Positions 1-8,900 of a DNA stretch of 64,000 nt are shown piece after piece. This DNA comes from Streptomyces sp. HUAS CB01 (GTDB lineage Bacteria; Actinomycetota; Actinomycetes; Streptomycetales; Streptomycetaceae). The translations under genes were made by a program, and so were the position numbers. Position 1 is the stretch's first letter; each line of letters starts with the position of its first letter. The stretch covers positions 3,271,001 through 3,335,000 of the forward strand of contig NZ_CP129137.1 of NCBI RefSeq assembly GCF_030406905.1. Reading direction: 5' to 3'. The notes beneath the pieces were generated by a model, which was not told the origin of the DNA, did no database searches, and saw nothing but the letters and a program-made list of their open reading frames with translations.

Positions 1-281
1 AACACGATGCCGACCCGGCGCCGGATCTCCGCCATGTGCTGTCTGCCGACGGGCAGGCCGGCGACGGCGACCGTGCCGGCGCCCGCGGTGAGGATGCCGT
101 TGAGGTGGAGGACGAGCGTGGTCTTGCCCGCGCCGTTGGGCCCGAGCAGGGCCACGCGTTCACCGCGCCCGACGGTCAGGTCGACGCCGAAGAGGGCCTG
201 GTGGCCGTCGGGGTAGGCGTACGCCAGCCCGCGGACGTCGAGGGACGGCGGGACGGCGGCTGCCGGGGGGAGCGAGGTCAT
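1..281 (-). CDS. cbiO: ECF/cobalt-nickel ABC transporter ATP-binding protein CbiO (partial, runs off left edge)
   Basis: This is the ATPase of an energy-coupling-factor metal transporter. It would power Co2+ or Ni2+ uptake at the cytoplasmic face of the membrane. Only the first 93 residues are inside the window. The Walker A motif GPNGAGKTT is visible at residues 47-55, after a typical N-terminal strand (LAYAYPDG). The ATG overlaps the TGA of cbiQ by an ATGA junction, so the two are translationally coupled. The Q-loop, signature and Walker B motifs lie beyond the edge and cannot be checked. The Nur-type operator upstream of cbiM suggests nickel as the cargo, but that is inference. Confidence 0.9.
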   Translation of the reverse strand, partial: MTSLPPAAAVPPSLDVRGLAYAYPDGHQALFGVDLTVGRGERVALLGPNGAGKTTLVLHLNGILTAGAGTVAVAGLPVGRQHMAEIRRRVGIV

Positions 282-1039
282 AGGGTCCAGCCAAGCAGAC
301 AGACGGCGAGGGCCGAGAACGGGAGCGCGGCGGCGTACGCCCACTGCGCACGGGACGCGGTCACCTCGTCGATGACGGGCATGGTGCCGGTGTAGCCGCG
401 GCTGACCATCGCCAGGTGCACCCGCTCACCGCGCTCGTAGGAGCGGATGAACAGCGCGCCCGCGGACTTGGCGAGCACGCCCCAGTGGCGCACCCCGCGG
501 GCCTCGAACCCGCGCGAGCGCCGGGCGACGGACATCCGCCGCATCTCGTCGGTGATGACGTCGCCGTAGCGGATCATGAAGGACGCGATCTGCACCATCA
601 GCGGCGGCAGCCTGAGCCGCTGCAGCCCGAGGAGCAGGGAGCGCAGCTCGGTGGTCGAGGCGAGCAGGACGGAGGTGGCGACGCCCAGCGTTCCCTTGGC
701 GAGGATGTTCCAGGCGCCCCACAACCCCGGCACGGAGAGGGAGATGCCGAGCCATTCGGTGCGCTCGCCCGGCACCAGGAACGGCATGAACAGCGCGAAG
801 GCGACGAACGGGATCTCGATCACCAGCCGGCGCAGCACGAACCCCGCCGGGACCAGGGCCGCGGCGGCGACCGCGCCGAGCAGCAGCGCGTACAGACCGA
901 AGGCCCAGACCGCCTCGCGCGGGGTGGAGACCACGACCAGCACGAAGCAGAGAGCGGCGGCGATCTTGCAGTGCGGCGGCAGCCGGTGGACCGGCGACTC
1001 GCCGTGCCGGTACAGCTTGTGGGCGTGACCCGTGCTCAT
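278..1039 (-). CDS. cbiQ: ECF transporter transmembrane protein CbiQ
   Basis: This 253-aa membrane protein is the T component that links the ATPase to the substrate-binding CbiM unit. It has the CbiQ layout: a short polar N-terminus (MSTGHAHKLY), a block of hydrophobic segments at about residues 25-110, then an amphipathic region with the coupling-helix signature (SVARRSRGFEARG) typical of the EcfT/CbiQ family, and a last hydrophobic segment near the C-terminus. It starts 14 nt after the cbiM stop and its own stop overlaps the cbiO start. The three genes therefore form one operon, read from cbiM to cbiO. Confidence 0.93.
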   Translation of the reverse strand: MSTGHAHKLYRHGESPVHRLPPHCKIAAALCFVLVVVSTPREAVWAFGLYALLLGAVAAAALVPAGFVLRRLVIEIPFVAFALFMPFLVPGERTEWLGISLSVPGLWGAWNILAKGTLGVATSVLLASTTELRSLLLGLQRLRLPPLMVQIASFMIRYGDVITDEMRRMSVARRSRGFEARGVRHWGVLAKSAGALFIRSYERGERVHLAMVSRGYTGTMPVIDEVTASRAQWAYAAALPFSALAVCLLGWTL

Positions 1040-1053
1040 TGCGGTTCCGCCTC

Positions 1054-2130
1054 TCAGCCCCGTACGGACGCCTGCTCGGCCTCGGCCGTGTCGCCGCGGC
1101 GGCGGCGGACCACGACGAACACGCCGGTGCCCACCAGCAGCGTCGCGCCGACGCCGACCATCCCGGCCAGGCCGCCGGAGACGCGTACGTTCTCGACGCC
1201 GCTGACGCCGTAGTCGGCGAGCGGGGAGTCGGCGGCCGCGTGGTCCTCGACCTTCTTGTCGATGCCCTTGTCGGCGGCGACCCGCTCCAGTCCGTCGGGG
1301 TTGGCGGAGGCGTAGAAGGAGACGAACCCGGCGAGGATCAGGGAGATCACGAGGCCCGCGAACAGCACCGGACGCGGTGAGGCGGCGGACGCCGGGGCGG
1401 CCTCGGGCCGGGCGTCGACGAGTTCGCCGTCCACGCGCAGCTTGAGCGGCGCCGACAGCCCGCGGGCGCCGTGGACGAGGTCGGGCCGCACGGCGAGGAC
1501 GGCCCCGACGGTCGCCGCCGTGATGGCCGCCTCGCCGACGCCGATGAGGATGTGGATGCCGGTCATCGCGCCGAGGACCGTGCCGATCGGGACGTCGGTC
1601 GTGCCGCCGAGCGCGTACAGGAGCGTGAACGCCACGGCGGACGCCGGCACGGAGACCAGGGCGGCGATGAACGTGGCGACCGTCACCGACCTGCGCTTCT
1701 TCGGAAGCAGCCGGACCAGCGCGCGGAACAGGGTGTAGGCGACGACGACCGTGACGACACCCATGAGCAGGATGTTGACGCCCAGTGCCGTCAGACCGCC
1801 GTCGGCGAAGAGGACGCCCTGGAGCAGCAGGACCACGGAGAGGCACAGCACCCCGGTGTACGGCCCGACGAGGATCGCCGCCAGCGCCCCGCCCAGCAGG
1901 TGGCCGCTGGTACCGGCCGCCACCGGGAAGTTGAGCATCTGGACGGCGAAGACGAAGGCGGCGACGAGCCCGGCGAGGGGCGCGGTCCGCTCTCCCCCGT
2001 GGCCTCCGGCAGGGGTGGTACCCCCGAGCTCGCGCCGGGCGCCGCGCAGGCTCACGACGACGGCGCCGGCGGCGACGACCCCGGCCGCAGCGGAGACGGG
2101 GACATTGATGAATCCGTCGGGGACATGCAT
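1054..2130 (-). CDS. cbiM: CbiM/NikM-type metal-binding permease fused to a PDGLE (CbiN/NikN-like) domain
   Basis: This is the substrate-specific membrane unit of an ECF Co/Ni importer. The N-terminus MHVPDG is the family's metal-binding start; in studied members the terminal amino group and His2 bind the metal, which also fixes this ATG (GGAG lies 8 nt upstream). Hydrophobic helices follow up to about residue 235. The C-terminal part carries PDGLE at residues 278-282 and ends in one more membrane helix, so the CbiN/NikN-like unit is fused in. The protein has 358 residues. Sequence alone does not separate Co from Ni. The palindrome at 2194-2216 matches the nickel regulator Nur and argues for nickel. 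Confidence 0.92.
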   Translation of the reverse strand: MHVPDGFINVPVSAAAGVVAAGAVVVSLRGARRELGGTTPAGGHGGERTAPLAGLVAAFVFAVQMLNFPVAAGTSGHLLGGALAAILVGPYTGVLCLSVVLLLQGVLFADGGLTALGVNILLMGVVTVVVAYTLFRALVRLLPKKRRSVTVATFIAALVSVPASAVAFTLLYALGGTTDVPIGTVLGAMTGIHILIGVGEAAITAATVGAVLAVRPDLVHGARGLSAPLKLRVDGELVDARPEAAPASAASPRPVLFAGLVISLILAGFVSFYASANPDGLERVAADKGIDKKVEDHAAADSPLADYGVSGVENVRVSGGLAGMVGVGATLLVGTGVFVVVRRRRGDTAEAEQASVRG

Positions 2131-2193
2131 GGCGGGCTCCGCTTCCGGGACAGGCCGCAGCGGCCTGGCTGGTCAACCGTCCGATGATGCGCC

Positions 2194-2216
2194 CTCTTGC
2201 AAACGATTTGCAAGAG
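2194..2216. promoter_or_regulatory. Predicted Nur (nickel-responsive Fur family) box upstream of cbiM
   Basis: A perfect 23-bp dyad is visible: arms CTCTTGCAAA and TTTGCAAGAG around CGA. Its core, TTGCAA-N5-TTGCAA (2197-2213), equals the Streptomyces Nur-box consensus as I remember it. It lies 64 nt upstream of the cbiM start and 96 nt upstream of the divergent SsgA-like gene. The expected effect is nickel-dependent repression of the transporter operon. Confidence 0.75.
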
Positions 2217-2311
2217 CGTCTCATCGACAGATGCAAGCGACCCGCCGGGTCTTTCGAGTGAAAATATGCGACATTGGATAACAAAGAGAACCAAACGGTG
2301 AGGAGCGTCCG

Positions 2312-2677
2312 ATGTCGCACAGTGTCGAGAGCCCCTCTGTCGAAGAGCATGCGAAGGCCCGGATCATCAACGACGCCCCTCACTACCGATCCGTGCCCGT
2401 GGCCCTCCGCTACGAGCCCGGCACCGACCCCGACGCGGTGCGATGCGTCTTCCCGAGCGGTATCGAGTGGGCGTTCCGCCGCGAACTGCTGGAGACGGGC
2501 CTGCGCGCGCCCGCCCGCCGCGGTCCGGTCGCCGTCTGGCCGTGCGGCCGCGCCCAGGTGATCGTCGAGTTCCATTCGCCGGACGGTGTGGCGGTGATCC
2601 AGTTCGACACCCGCCCCCTCGTGCGTTTCCTGCGCCGCACCTACGCGGAAGCGGCGGCGACCGCCACCAGGGTGTGA
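2312..2677 (+). CDS. SsgA-like (SALP) sporulation/cell division regulator
   Basis: This 121-aa protein belongs to the SsgA-like family found in sporulating actinomycetes, whose members control septum placement and peptidoglycan maintenance. The family pattern is visible: VALRYEPGTDPDAVRCVF, then WAFRRELL, a short GPVAVWP strand and the final LVRFLRRTY helix. It is slightly shorter than SsgA or SsgB (about 136 aa) because the C-terminal tail is missing. A GAGGAG ribosome site lies at 2300-2305. It is divergent from the metal transporter and shares its upstream region. Which SALP subfamily it belongs to cannot be decided from motifs. Confidence 0.85.
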   Translation: MSHSVESPSVEEHAKARIINDAPHYRSVPVALRYEPGTDPDAVRCVFPSGIEWAFRRELLETGLRAPARRGPVAVWPCGRAQVIVEFHSPDGVAVIQFDTRPLVRFLRRTYAEAAATATRV

Positions 2678-2878
2678 CGGACACGGCCGCCGTGCCTTCC
2701 GGCCGGCGGGCGCCCACCGTCTCCACGACCGGTGGGGGCCCGTGCGTTCTCCGCGGCGTCCCGGACCCGTCCGGGGGCGCATCGCGCCGAGGACGGGCCG
2801 GACCGGACGGGCCGGCGATGGCCGGGCGGCAATGCGCGGACCGCCCGAAGGCGTGCCTCGTGCCGGACCGGGCGACGG

Positions 2879-5041
2879 TCAGGCGCCGACCAGCTCCCGC
2901 TCCTTGCCGCCGGCGTGCGCGTCCCCGCCGCCGCCCAGCTTCTCCCCCTCGACGTCCACGCTCGGCAGCAGCCGGTCCAGCCGGCGGGGCAGCCACCAGG
3001 CCTTGCCGCCCAGCAGCGCGAGCACGGCCGGCACGATCGCCATCCGGACGACGAAGGCGTCGAAGAAGACCGCGATCGCGAGTCCAAAACCGATCATCTT
3101 CACCATCTGCTCGCTCGAGCCGATGAAGCCCGCGAACACCGCGATCATGATCACCGCGGCGGCGGTGACCACCCGGGCCCCGTGCCGGAACCCGGTGACG
3201 ATCGCCTGGCCGGGCCGCTCGCCGTGCACGTACGCCTCGCGCATCCGCGTCACCAGGAACACCTCGTAGTCCATCGCGAGACCGAAGACCACGCCCACCA
3301 TGAAGATCGGCATCATCGACATGATCGGGCCCGTCTGCTCGACGCCGAAGAGCGAGCCGAGCCAGCCCCACTGGAAGACCGCGACCACCGCGCCGAGGGC
3401 GGCGACCACCGAGAGGAGGAAGCCGAGCGCAGCCTTCAGAGGCACGAGGACGGACCGGAAGACCACCATCAGCAGCAGGAACGCCAGACCGACGACGAGC
3501 GCCAGATAGGGCACCAGCGCGTCGTTCATCCGCTGCGAGAAGTCGATGTTCATCGCGGTGGCGCCGGTGACGTGCACGTTCTCACCGCTGGTGTCGCGGA
3601 TCGAGTGGACGAGGTCCTCGGTCTCCGTGGAGCTGGGCCGGTCCTCGGGAATCACCGTGATCATCGCCGTGTCGCCGGCCTTGTTGTACGTGGCCGGGGT
3701 GACGGCCGCGACGCCGTCGAGCCCCGCGATCTCCTTCGCCGTCCCGTCCGCGGCGGCCTTGTCACCGTCGACGACGACGAGCAGCGGCCCGTTGAAGCCG
3801 GGGCCGAAGCCGTCGGAGAGCAGGTCGTACGCCTTGCGCTGGGTGGTGCTGGTGGGCTGGGAGCCGTCGTCCGGCAGGCCCATCTCCAGCGACGTGGCGG
3901 GCACGGCCACGGCGCCGAGGCCCACGACACCGGCGAGCAGCACGGCGACCGGGCGGCGCAGCACGAACCGGGCCCAGCGGGTGCCCATGTTGGGCTTGTC
4001 GTCCGCCTGCGCGGTCTGCTTGCGCGCCTTGCGGCCCAGCACCCTCTTGCCGGCGAAGCCGAGCAGGGCCGGGATCAGGGTGAGCGCGATGAGGACCGCG
4101 ACGGCGACCGTTCCCGCGGCCGCGAAGCCCATCTTGCTCAGCATGGGGATGTTGACGACCGCGAGGCCGACGAGGGCGATGACGACGGTCAGTCCGGCGA
4201 AGACGACGGCGGAGCCGGCCGTGCCGGTGGCCCGTCCCGCGGCCTCCTCGTGGTCACGTCCCTCGGCCAGCTCGGCGCGGTAGCGGGAGACGATGAACAG
4301 CGCGTAGTCGATGCCGACGGCGAGGCCGATCATCGTGGCGAGGGTGGCCGTCGTGGAGCCCAGGTCGAGGGTGTTGGCGAGCGCCGTGATCGTGGAGACG
4401 CCGATGCCGACGCCGATGATCGCGGTGAGCAGCGGCAGACCGGCGGCGACCAGCGAGCCGAAGGTGATCACGAGGACCACCGCGGCGACGGCGACACCGA
4501 TGACCTCGGACGCACCGGTCTCCGGGGCGGCCTGCAGCGCGTCACCGCCGATCTCGACGGTCAGCCCGGCGTCCTCGGCCTTCTCGCCGGCCTCGGTCAG
4601 GGCCTCCCGGTCCTTCTCGGCCAGCTCCATGCCGCTGACCTTGTAGGAGACCTGGGTGTAGGCGATGGTGCCGTCCCGGCTGACCGCCTTGGCCTGGTAC
4701 GGGTCGACCACGGAGGCGACCTGGTCCGAGCCGGAGCCGAGTTCGGCGACGACCTTCCGGACCTCGGCCCGGTGCGCGGGATCCGTCATCTTCTCGCCCT
4801 CGGGCGCCTTGAAGACGACGCGTGCGGTCGCGCCGTCGGCACTGGTGCCCGGGAAGCGCTCGGCGAGCAGGTCGAAGGCCTTCTGGGCCTCCGTCCCCGG
4901 TATGGAGAAGGAACTGGACGCGGCGGTCGGCGCGGAGGAGGCCGCGACGCCGGCGAGGGCGAGCAGCGCCACCCACAGCAGCGCGACGAGGCGTCGGCGC
5001 CGGAAGGCGAACCGTCCGAGCGTGTAGAGGAACGTGGCCAC
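2879..5041 (-). CDS. MMPL family RND transporter
   Basis: This 720-aa inner-membrane protein has the two-repeat MmpL layout: an N-terminal helix (about 16-35), a large extracytoplasmic loop, a block of five to six helices from about 170 to 330, a second soluble loop, and another helix block from about 510 to 690. The polar motif GIDYALFIVSRYR, in the helix next to the first loop, and its counterpart AMDYEVFLVTRMRE in the second half are the conserved proton-relay signatures. It probably exports a lipid or drug using the proton gradient; the substrate is unknown. It lies 152 nt downstream of a TetR gene on the same strand, which probably controls it. Confidence 0.93.
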   Translation of the reverse strand: MATFLYTLGRFAFRRRRLVALLWVALLALAGVAASSAPTAASSSFSIPGTEAQKAFDLLAERFPGTSADGATARVVFKAPEGEKMTDPAHRAEVRKVVAELGSGSDQVASVVDPYQAKAVSRDGTIAYTQVSYKVSGMELAEKDREALTEAGEKAEDAGLTVEIGGDALQAAPETGASEVIGVAVAAVVLVITFGSLVAAGLPLLTAIIGVGIGVSTITALANTLDLGSTTATLATMIGLAVGIDYALFIVSRYRAELAEGRDHEEAAGRATGTAGSAVVFAGLTVVIALVGLAVVNIPMLSKMGFAAAGTVAVAVLIALTLIPALLGFAGKRVLGRKARKQTAQADDKPNMGTRWARFVLRRPVAVLLAGVVGLGAVAVPATSLEMGLPDDGSQPTSTTQRKAYDLLSDGFGPGFNGPLLVVVDGDKAAADGTAKEIAGLDGVAAVTPATYNKAGDTAMITVIPEDRPSSTETEDLVHSIRDTSGENVHVTGATAMNIDFSQRMNDALVPYLALVVGLAFLLLMVVFRSVLVPLKAALGFLLSVVAALGAVVAVFQWGWLGSLFGVEQTGPIMSMMPIFMVGVVFGLAMDYEVFLVTRMREAYVHGERPGQAIVTGFRHGARVVTAAAVIMIAVFAGFIGSSEQMVKMIGFGLAIAVFFDAFVVRMAIVPAVLALLGGKAWWLPRRLDRLLPSVDVEGEKLGGGGDAHAGGKERELVGA

Positions 5042-5193
5042 GAGAAGGGTCTCCCGGTCAGGTCGTTGGGACGGATGGGCAGGGTTGACCAGCCCGACGA
5101 CGTGAGCGGTGCGCGTCAGGTGGGACTGTGCGGAAAGCGGGGTGGGGAAGGTGGCGCGGGGAGGGGTGGCGCGGGGAGAGTGCGGGACGGACG

Positions 5194-5781
5194 TCAGTTG
5201 CCGTCGGCGGGGATGCCCAGTGCGGGGAGCACCACGGCGTCCAGGTACTCGTGCAGGAAGCCCTGGCTCATCGGTTCGTCCTTGATCAGCGGATGGGCCA
5301 CGAACGCGCCCACCAGCATGTGCGACAGGTACTTCAGGGCGGGGTTGTCCGCGGAGATCTCACCGCGGTCGACCGCCCGCTGCAGGAACAGGTCGAGCCC
5401 GGTGATCTCGGGCTCGATGAACAGCTCGCGCAGTGCCTGGAGCAGATCGTCGTTCTCGTGGACCGCCCGGGCGAGGCCGCGCATCAGCGCGGTGTCCCGC
5501 TCCATCTGGCAGTCGTCGGACTGCGACACCATCTCGTGGAAGTCGCCGCGCAGGCTGCCGGTGTCGATCCGGGAGATGTCCACCGGCTTGCTGTTCCGCA
5601 GCGACATGGCGACCAGCTCCGGCTTGCTCCCCCACTGGCGGTAGAGGGTGGCCTTGCTGGAGCGGGTGCGGGCGGCGACGGCGTCCATGGTGAGGGCGTC
5701 GTAGCCGACCTCGCGGAGCAGGTCGAGCACGGCTTCGTACAGCTCGGCCTCGCGCTCGGGCGTGAGTCTGCTGCGTGCCAT
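5194..5781 (-). CDS. TetR/AcrR family transcriptional regulator (local repressor of the MMPL gene)
   Basis: This 195-aa regulator has an N-terminal TetR helix-turn-helix: VAARTRSSKATLYRQWGSK at about residues 34-52, followed by the ligand-binding all-helical domain. The ATG at 5781 gives the normal MARSRLTPER start. It precedes the MMPL exporter on the same strand. Two identical palindromes stand 15 and 62 nt upstream of the start, so autorepression and control of the exporter is the obvious model. The inducer is not predictable. Confidence 0.92.
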   Translation of the reverse strand: MARSRLTPEREAELYEAVLDLLREVGYDALTMDAVAARTRSSKATLYRQWGSKPELVAMSLRNSKPVDISRIDTGSLRGDFHEMVSQSDDCQMERDTALMRGLARAVHENDDLLQALRELFIEPEITGLDLFLQRAVDRGEISADNPALKYLSHMLVGAFVAHPLIKDEPMSQGFLHEYLDAVVLPALGIPADGN

Positions 5782-5795
5782 GACCGGCCTTCCGA

Positions 5796-5857
5796 ACGAA
5801 ACGGTTTCGTACACCACGACTGTACCCCCGGCGCCCAGCGAAACGAAACCGTTTCGT
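5796..5857. promoter_or_regulatory. Twin TetR operators
   Basis: Two copies of the same 15-bp dyad are visible, arms ACGAAAC and GTTTCGT with a one-base centre: 5796-5810 (centre G) and 5843-5857 (centre C). Their centres are 47 bp apart. They lie between the tetR start (5781) and the divergent S41 peptidase start (5943), so they could serve both genes. Confidence 0.7.
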
Positions 5858-5942
5858 ACGTGTCCTGGGCCACAGCGGTGCCCGCCCGGAAAAGCCCGCC
5901 CCACGAGTTGCCGGGCCCTGCTCGCACGGAAAGCATTTAGGA

Positions 5943-8900
5943 GTGAGTGACGACGTCGCGTATCTCCGCTTTCCGCATCTGCACGACGACTTGCTGTGCT
6001 TCGCGGCCGAGGACGATCTCTGGATCGCGCCCCTCGTCCCCGCGGGCCGGAGCCCCGCCCGGGCCTGGCGGGTGACCGTCGACCGGACCCGGATCGGACA
6101 CCCCCGGTTCTCCCCGGACGGCAGCCTGATCGCCTACACGACCTGGCGCAGCCTGGACCCGGAGATCCATCTGGCACCGGTCGACGGCGGCCCGGCACGC
6201 CGCCTCAGCTACTGGGGCTCGACCGACACCCGGGTCTGCGGCTGGGACCCGGACGGCAACATCCTCGCGGTCTCCTCGCACGGCCAGCCGTTCTCCTATT
6301 TCTCCTGGGCCTACAAGGTGCCCACGGACGGCGACCCCGGAAAACGCCTGCCCTGGGGGCCCGTCTCCGACATCGCCGTCGCCGACACCGGCGGACAGCA
6401 CCGCACCCTGCTGCTCACGGGGAAGCCACCGCACGAGCCCGCCGGGTGGAAGCGCTACCGGGGCGGCGCGATGGGGCGGCTCTACCTGCACGGCGAACGG
6501 CTGCTGGCCGACATCGACGGCCATCTCGACGCGCCGATGTTCGTGGACGGCCGCATCGCGTTCCTCTCGGACCACGAGGGCGTCGGCAACCTGTACTCCT
6601 GTCTGCCCGACGGCACGGACCTTCGCCGGCACACCGACCACGACGCCTTCTACGCCCGGCACGCCTCGAGCGACGGCCGCCGGGTCGTCTACCAGTGCGC
6701 CGGCGACCTGTGGATCGTCGAGGACCTGGCGCCGGACTCCCAGCCGCGGAAGCTGGCCGTCCGGCTCGGCGGTCCGCGTGCCGGACGGCGCCGGTACCAG
6801 GTCCCCGCCTCCCACCACGTCAACGGGCTCTCGGTCGACACCACGGGCCGGGCCAGCGCCGTCGCCGTACGCGGCAGCCTCTACTGGCTGACCCACCGCG
6901 ACGGCCCGGCACGCACGATCGCCGACACCCCGGGCGTACGGGTACGGCTGCCGGTGATGCTCGGCAGCGGCGGCGGGCAGGTCGCCTACGTCACGGACGC
7001 GGACGGGGAGGACGCCGTCGAGATCGCGGACCTGCCCCGGGCCAGCGGCGACCGGCCACCGCGGCGACTGGCCTCCGGACGGCTGGGGCGGGTGCTGGAG
7101 ATGGTCTCGGACCCGGCCGGGCAACGGCTCGCGATCGCCTCGCACGACGGGCGACTGCTGCTCCTCACGGTGACGGAGGAAGAACCCGGGACGGAAGGCA
7201 CGGCGGAGGCCGGGGACGAGGCGGACGGCGGGGCGGAGGGGACGGGGGACGCCGGGGACGCGTCCGGATCCGGGGCGTCCACCGCCGAACCCGGCGGAAC
7301 CGATGCAGCCGGACCGGGGGCGCCCGGCACCGAACCCACCGGCACCGAACCCACCGGCGCCGGAGCCTCCGGGCCCGCGACCGGCGGCACGGACCCCGGC
7401 TCGGCGGGCGGGTCCGGGGGCGCCGACGAGGGCCTCGTCACCGAACTGATCCGCTCCGACAACGGGCCCGTCCGCGATCTCGCCTTCTCCCCCCTCGGGG
7501 ACTGGGTCACCTGGTCGCACCCCTTCATCGGCCGTTCCCTGCGGAAGATCAAGATGGCCCGCATCGACGGCCCCGGCCCCCGCACCGTCGTCGACGTCAC
7601 CAACGGCCGCTTCGAGGACGAGTCCCCCGTCTTCACCCGCGACGGCCGCTATCTGGCCTTCCTGTCCTGGCGCGGCTTCGACCCCGTGTACGACGTGCAC
7701 ACCGGCGATCTGTCCTTCCCGCTGGGCTGCCGCCCCTACCTCGTACCGCTGTCGTCCGCGACGCCTTCGCCGTTCGCGCTGCTGCCCGACGGGCGGCCGG
7801 CGGCCGGCGGGCTCGACCCCACCGAGGTCGACATGGGCGAGGGCGCGGCGATGGTGGAGGCGGAGGGACTGGAGAGCCGGGTCACGCCGTTCCCCGTGGC
7901 CGCCTCCAAGTACTCGTCCCTGCACCCGGTCGCGGGCGGCGGTCTGGTCTGGCTGCGGTGGCCGATCTCGGGCGCGCTCGGTGAGACGTTCGCCAATCCC
8001 GCCGACCCCTCGCACCGGCCGACCCTCGAGTACTTCGACATCCCCAAGGCCCGCAAGACCGAACTCGTCGCGCACCTCGACTGGTTCGCGGTCAGCGGCG
8101 ACGGCTCCCGGCTGGTCGTCTTCGACGACCAGGAACTGCGCGCCGTACCCGCGACCGAGCCCGGCGACAGCGACTCCACGGTGTACCTCGACATGCGCCG
8201 CATCCTGCACGAGGTGGACCCGCCCGCGGAGTGGCGCGGCGCGTACGAGGAGGCGGGCCGGCTCATCCGCGACTACTACTGGGACCCGGGCATGTGCGGG
8301 ATCGACTGGCCCGGGGTGCTGGACCAGTACCGCCCGCTGCTCGAACGAATCGCGTCCCCGGACGAGTTCGCCGATCTGCTCCGCGAGGTGCTCGGTGAAC
8401 TGGGCACCTCGCACGCCTACGTCACCCCCGCGCGCCGCAACGAGGGGCCGCCCCACTACCAGCGGGCGATGGGCCTGCTCGGCGCGAACCTGGCGTGCCG
8501 GGAGGAGGGCTGGGCGGTCGTGCGGATCCTGCCCGGCGACTCCTCGGACTCCAAGGCGCGTTCCCCGCTCGCCGGTACCGGCATCCGCGAGGGCGCGGTG
8601 CTGACCCATGTCGACGGGCGTCCGGTGGACCGGGTGACCGGCCCGTACCCGCTGCTGGCCGCGGCGGGCGGGACGACCGTGGAGCTGACCTTCCGGCCGG
8701 CCGAGGGCGAGGGCCTGCCGCGGCGGGTCGCGATCGTGCCGCTGATCGACGAACGCCCCCTGCGCTACCAGGACTGGGTCGCCAAACGGCGCGCGGTCGT
8801 ACGGGAGATGAGCGGCGGCGAGTGCGGCTACCTCCACATCCCGGACCTCGGCGGTTCCGGCTGGGCGCAGTTCAACCGCGATCTGCGCATGGAGGTGTCG

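Noticed and set aside
2131..2311. Cobalamin riboswitch upstream of cbiM
   Set aside because: The whole gap is about 180 bp shared by two divergent genes and holds a Nur-type palindrome. I find no B12-box-like sequence, and it is too short for a full element plus two promoters.
2732..5644. 970-codon plus-strand open frame opposite the MmpL gene (and similar giant frames at 23896-27369, 28080-30869, 40708-43452, 54489-57317)
   Set aside because: These are GC-driven mirror frames of real genes. They are full of Arg/Gly/Asp/His runs, lack any domain, and lie exactly opposite genes with clear motifs.
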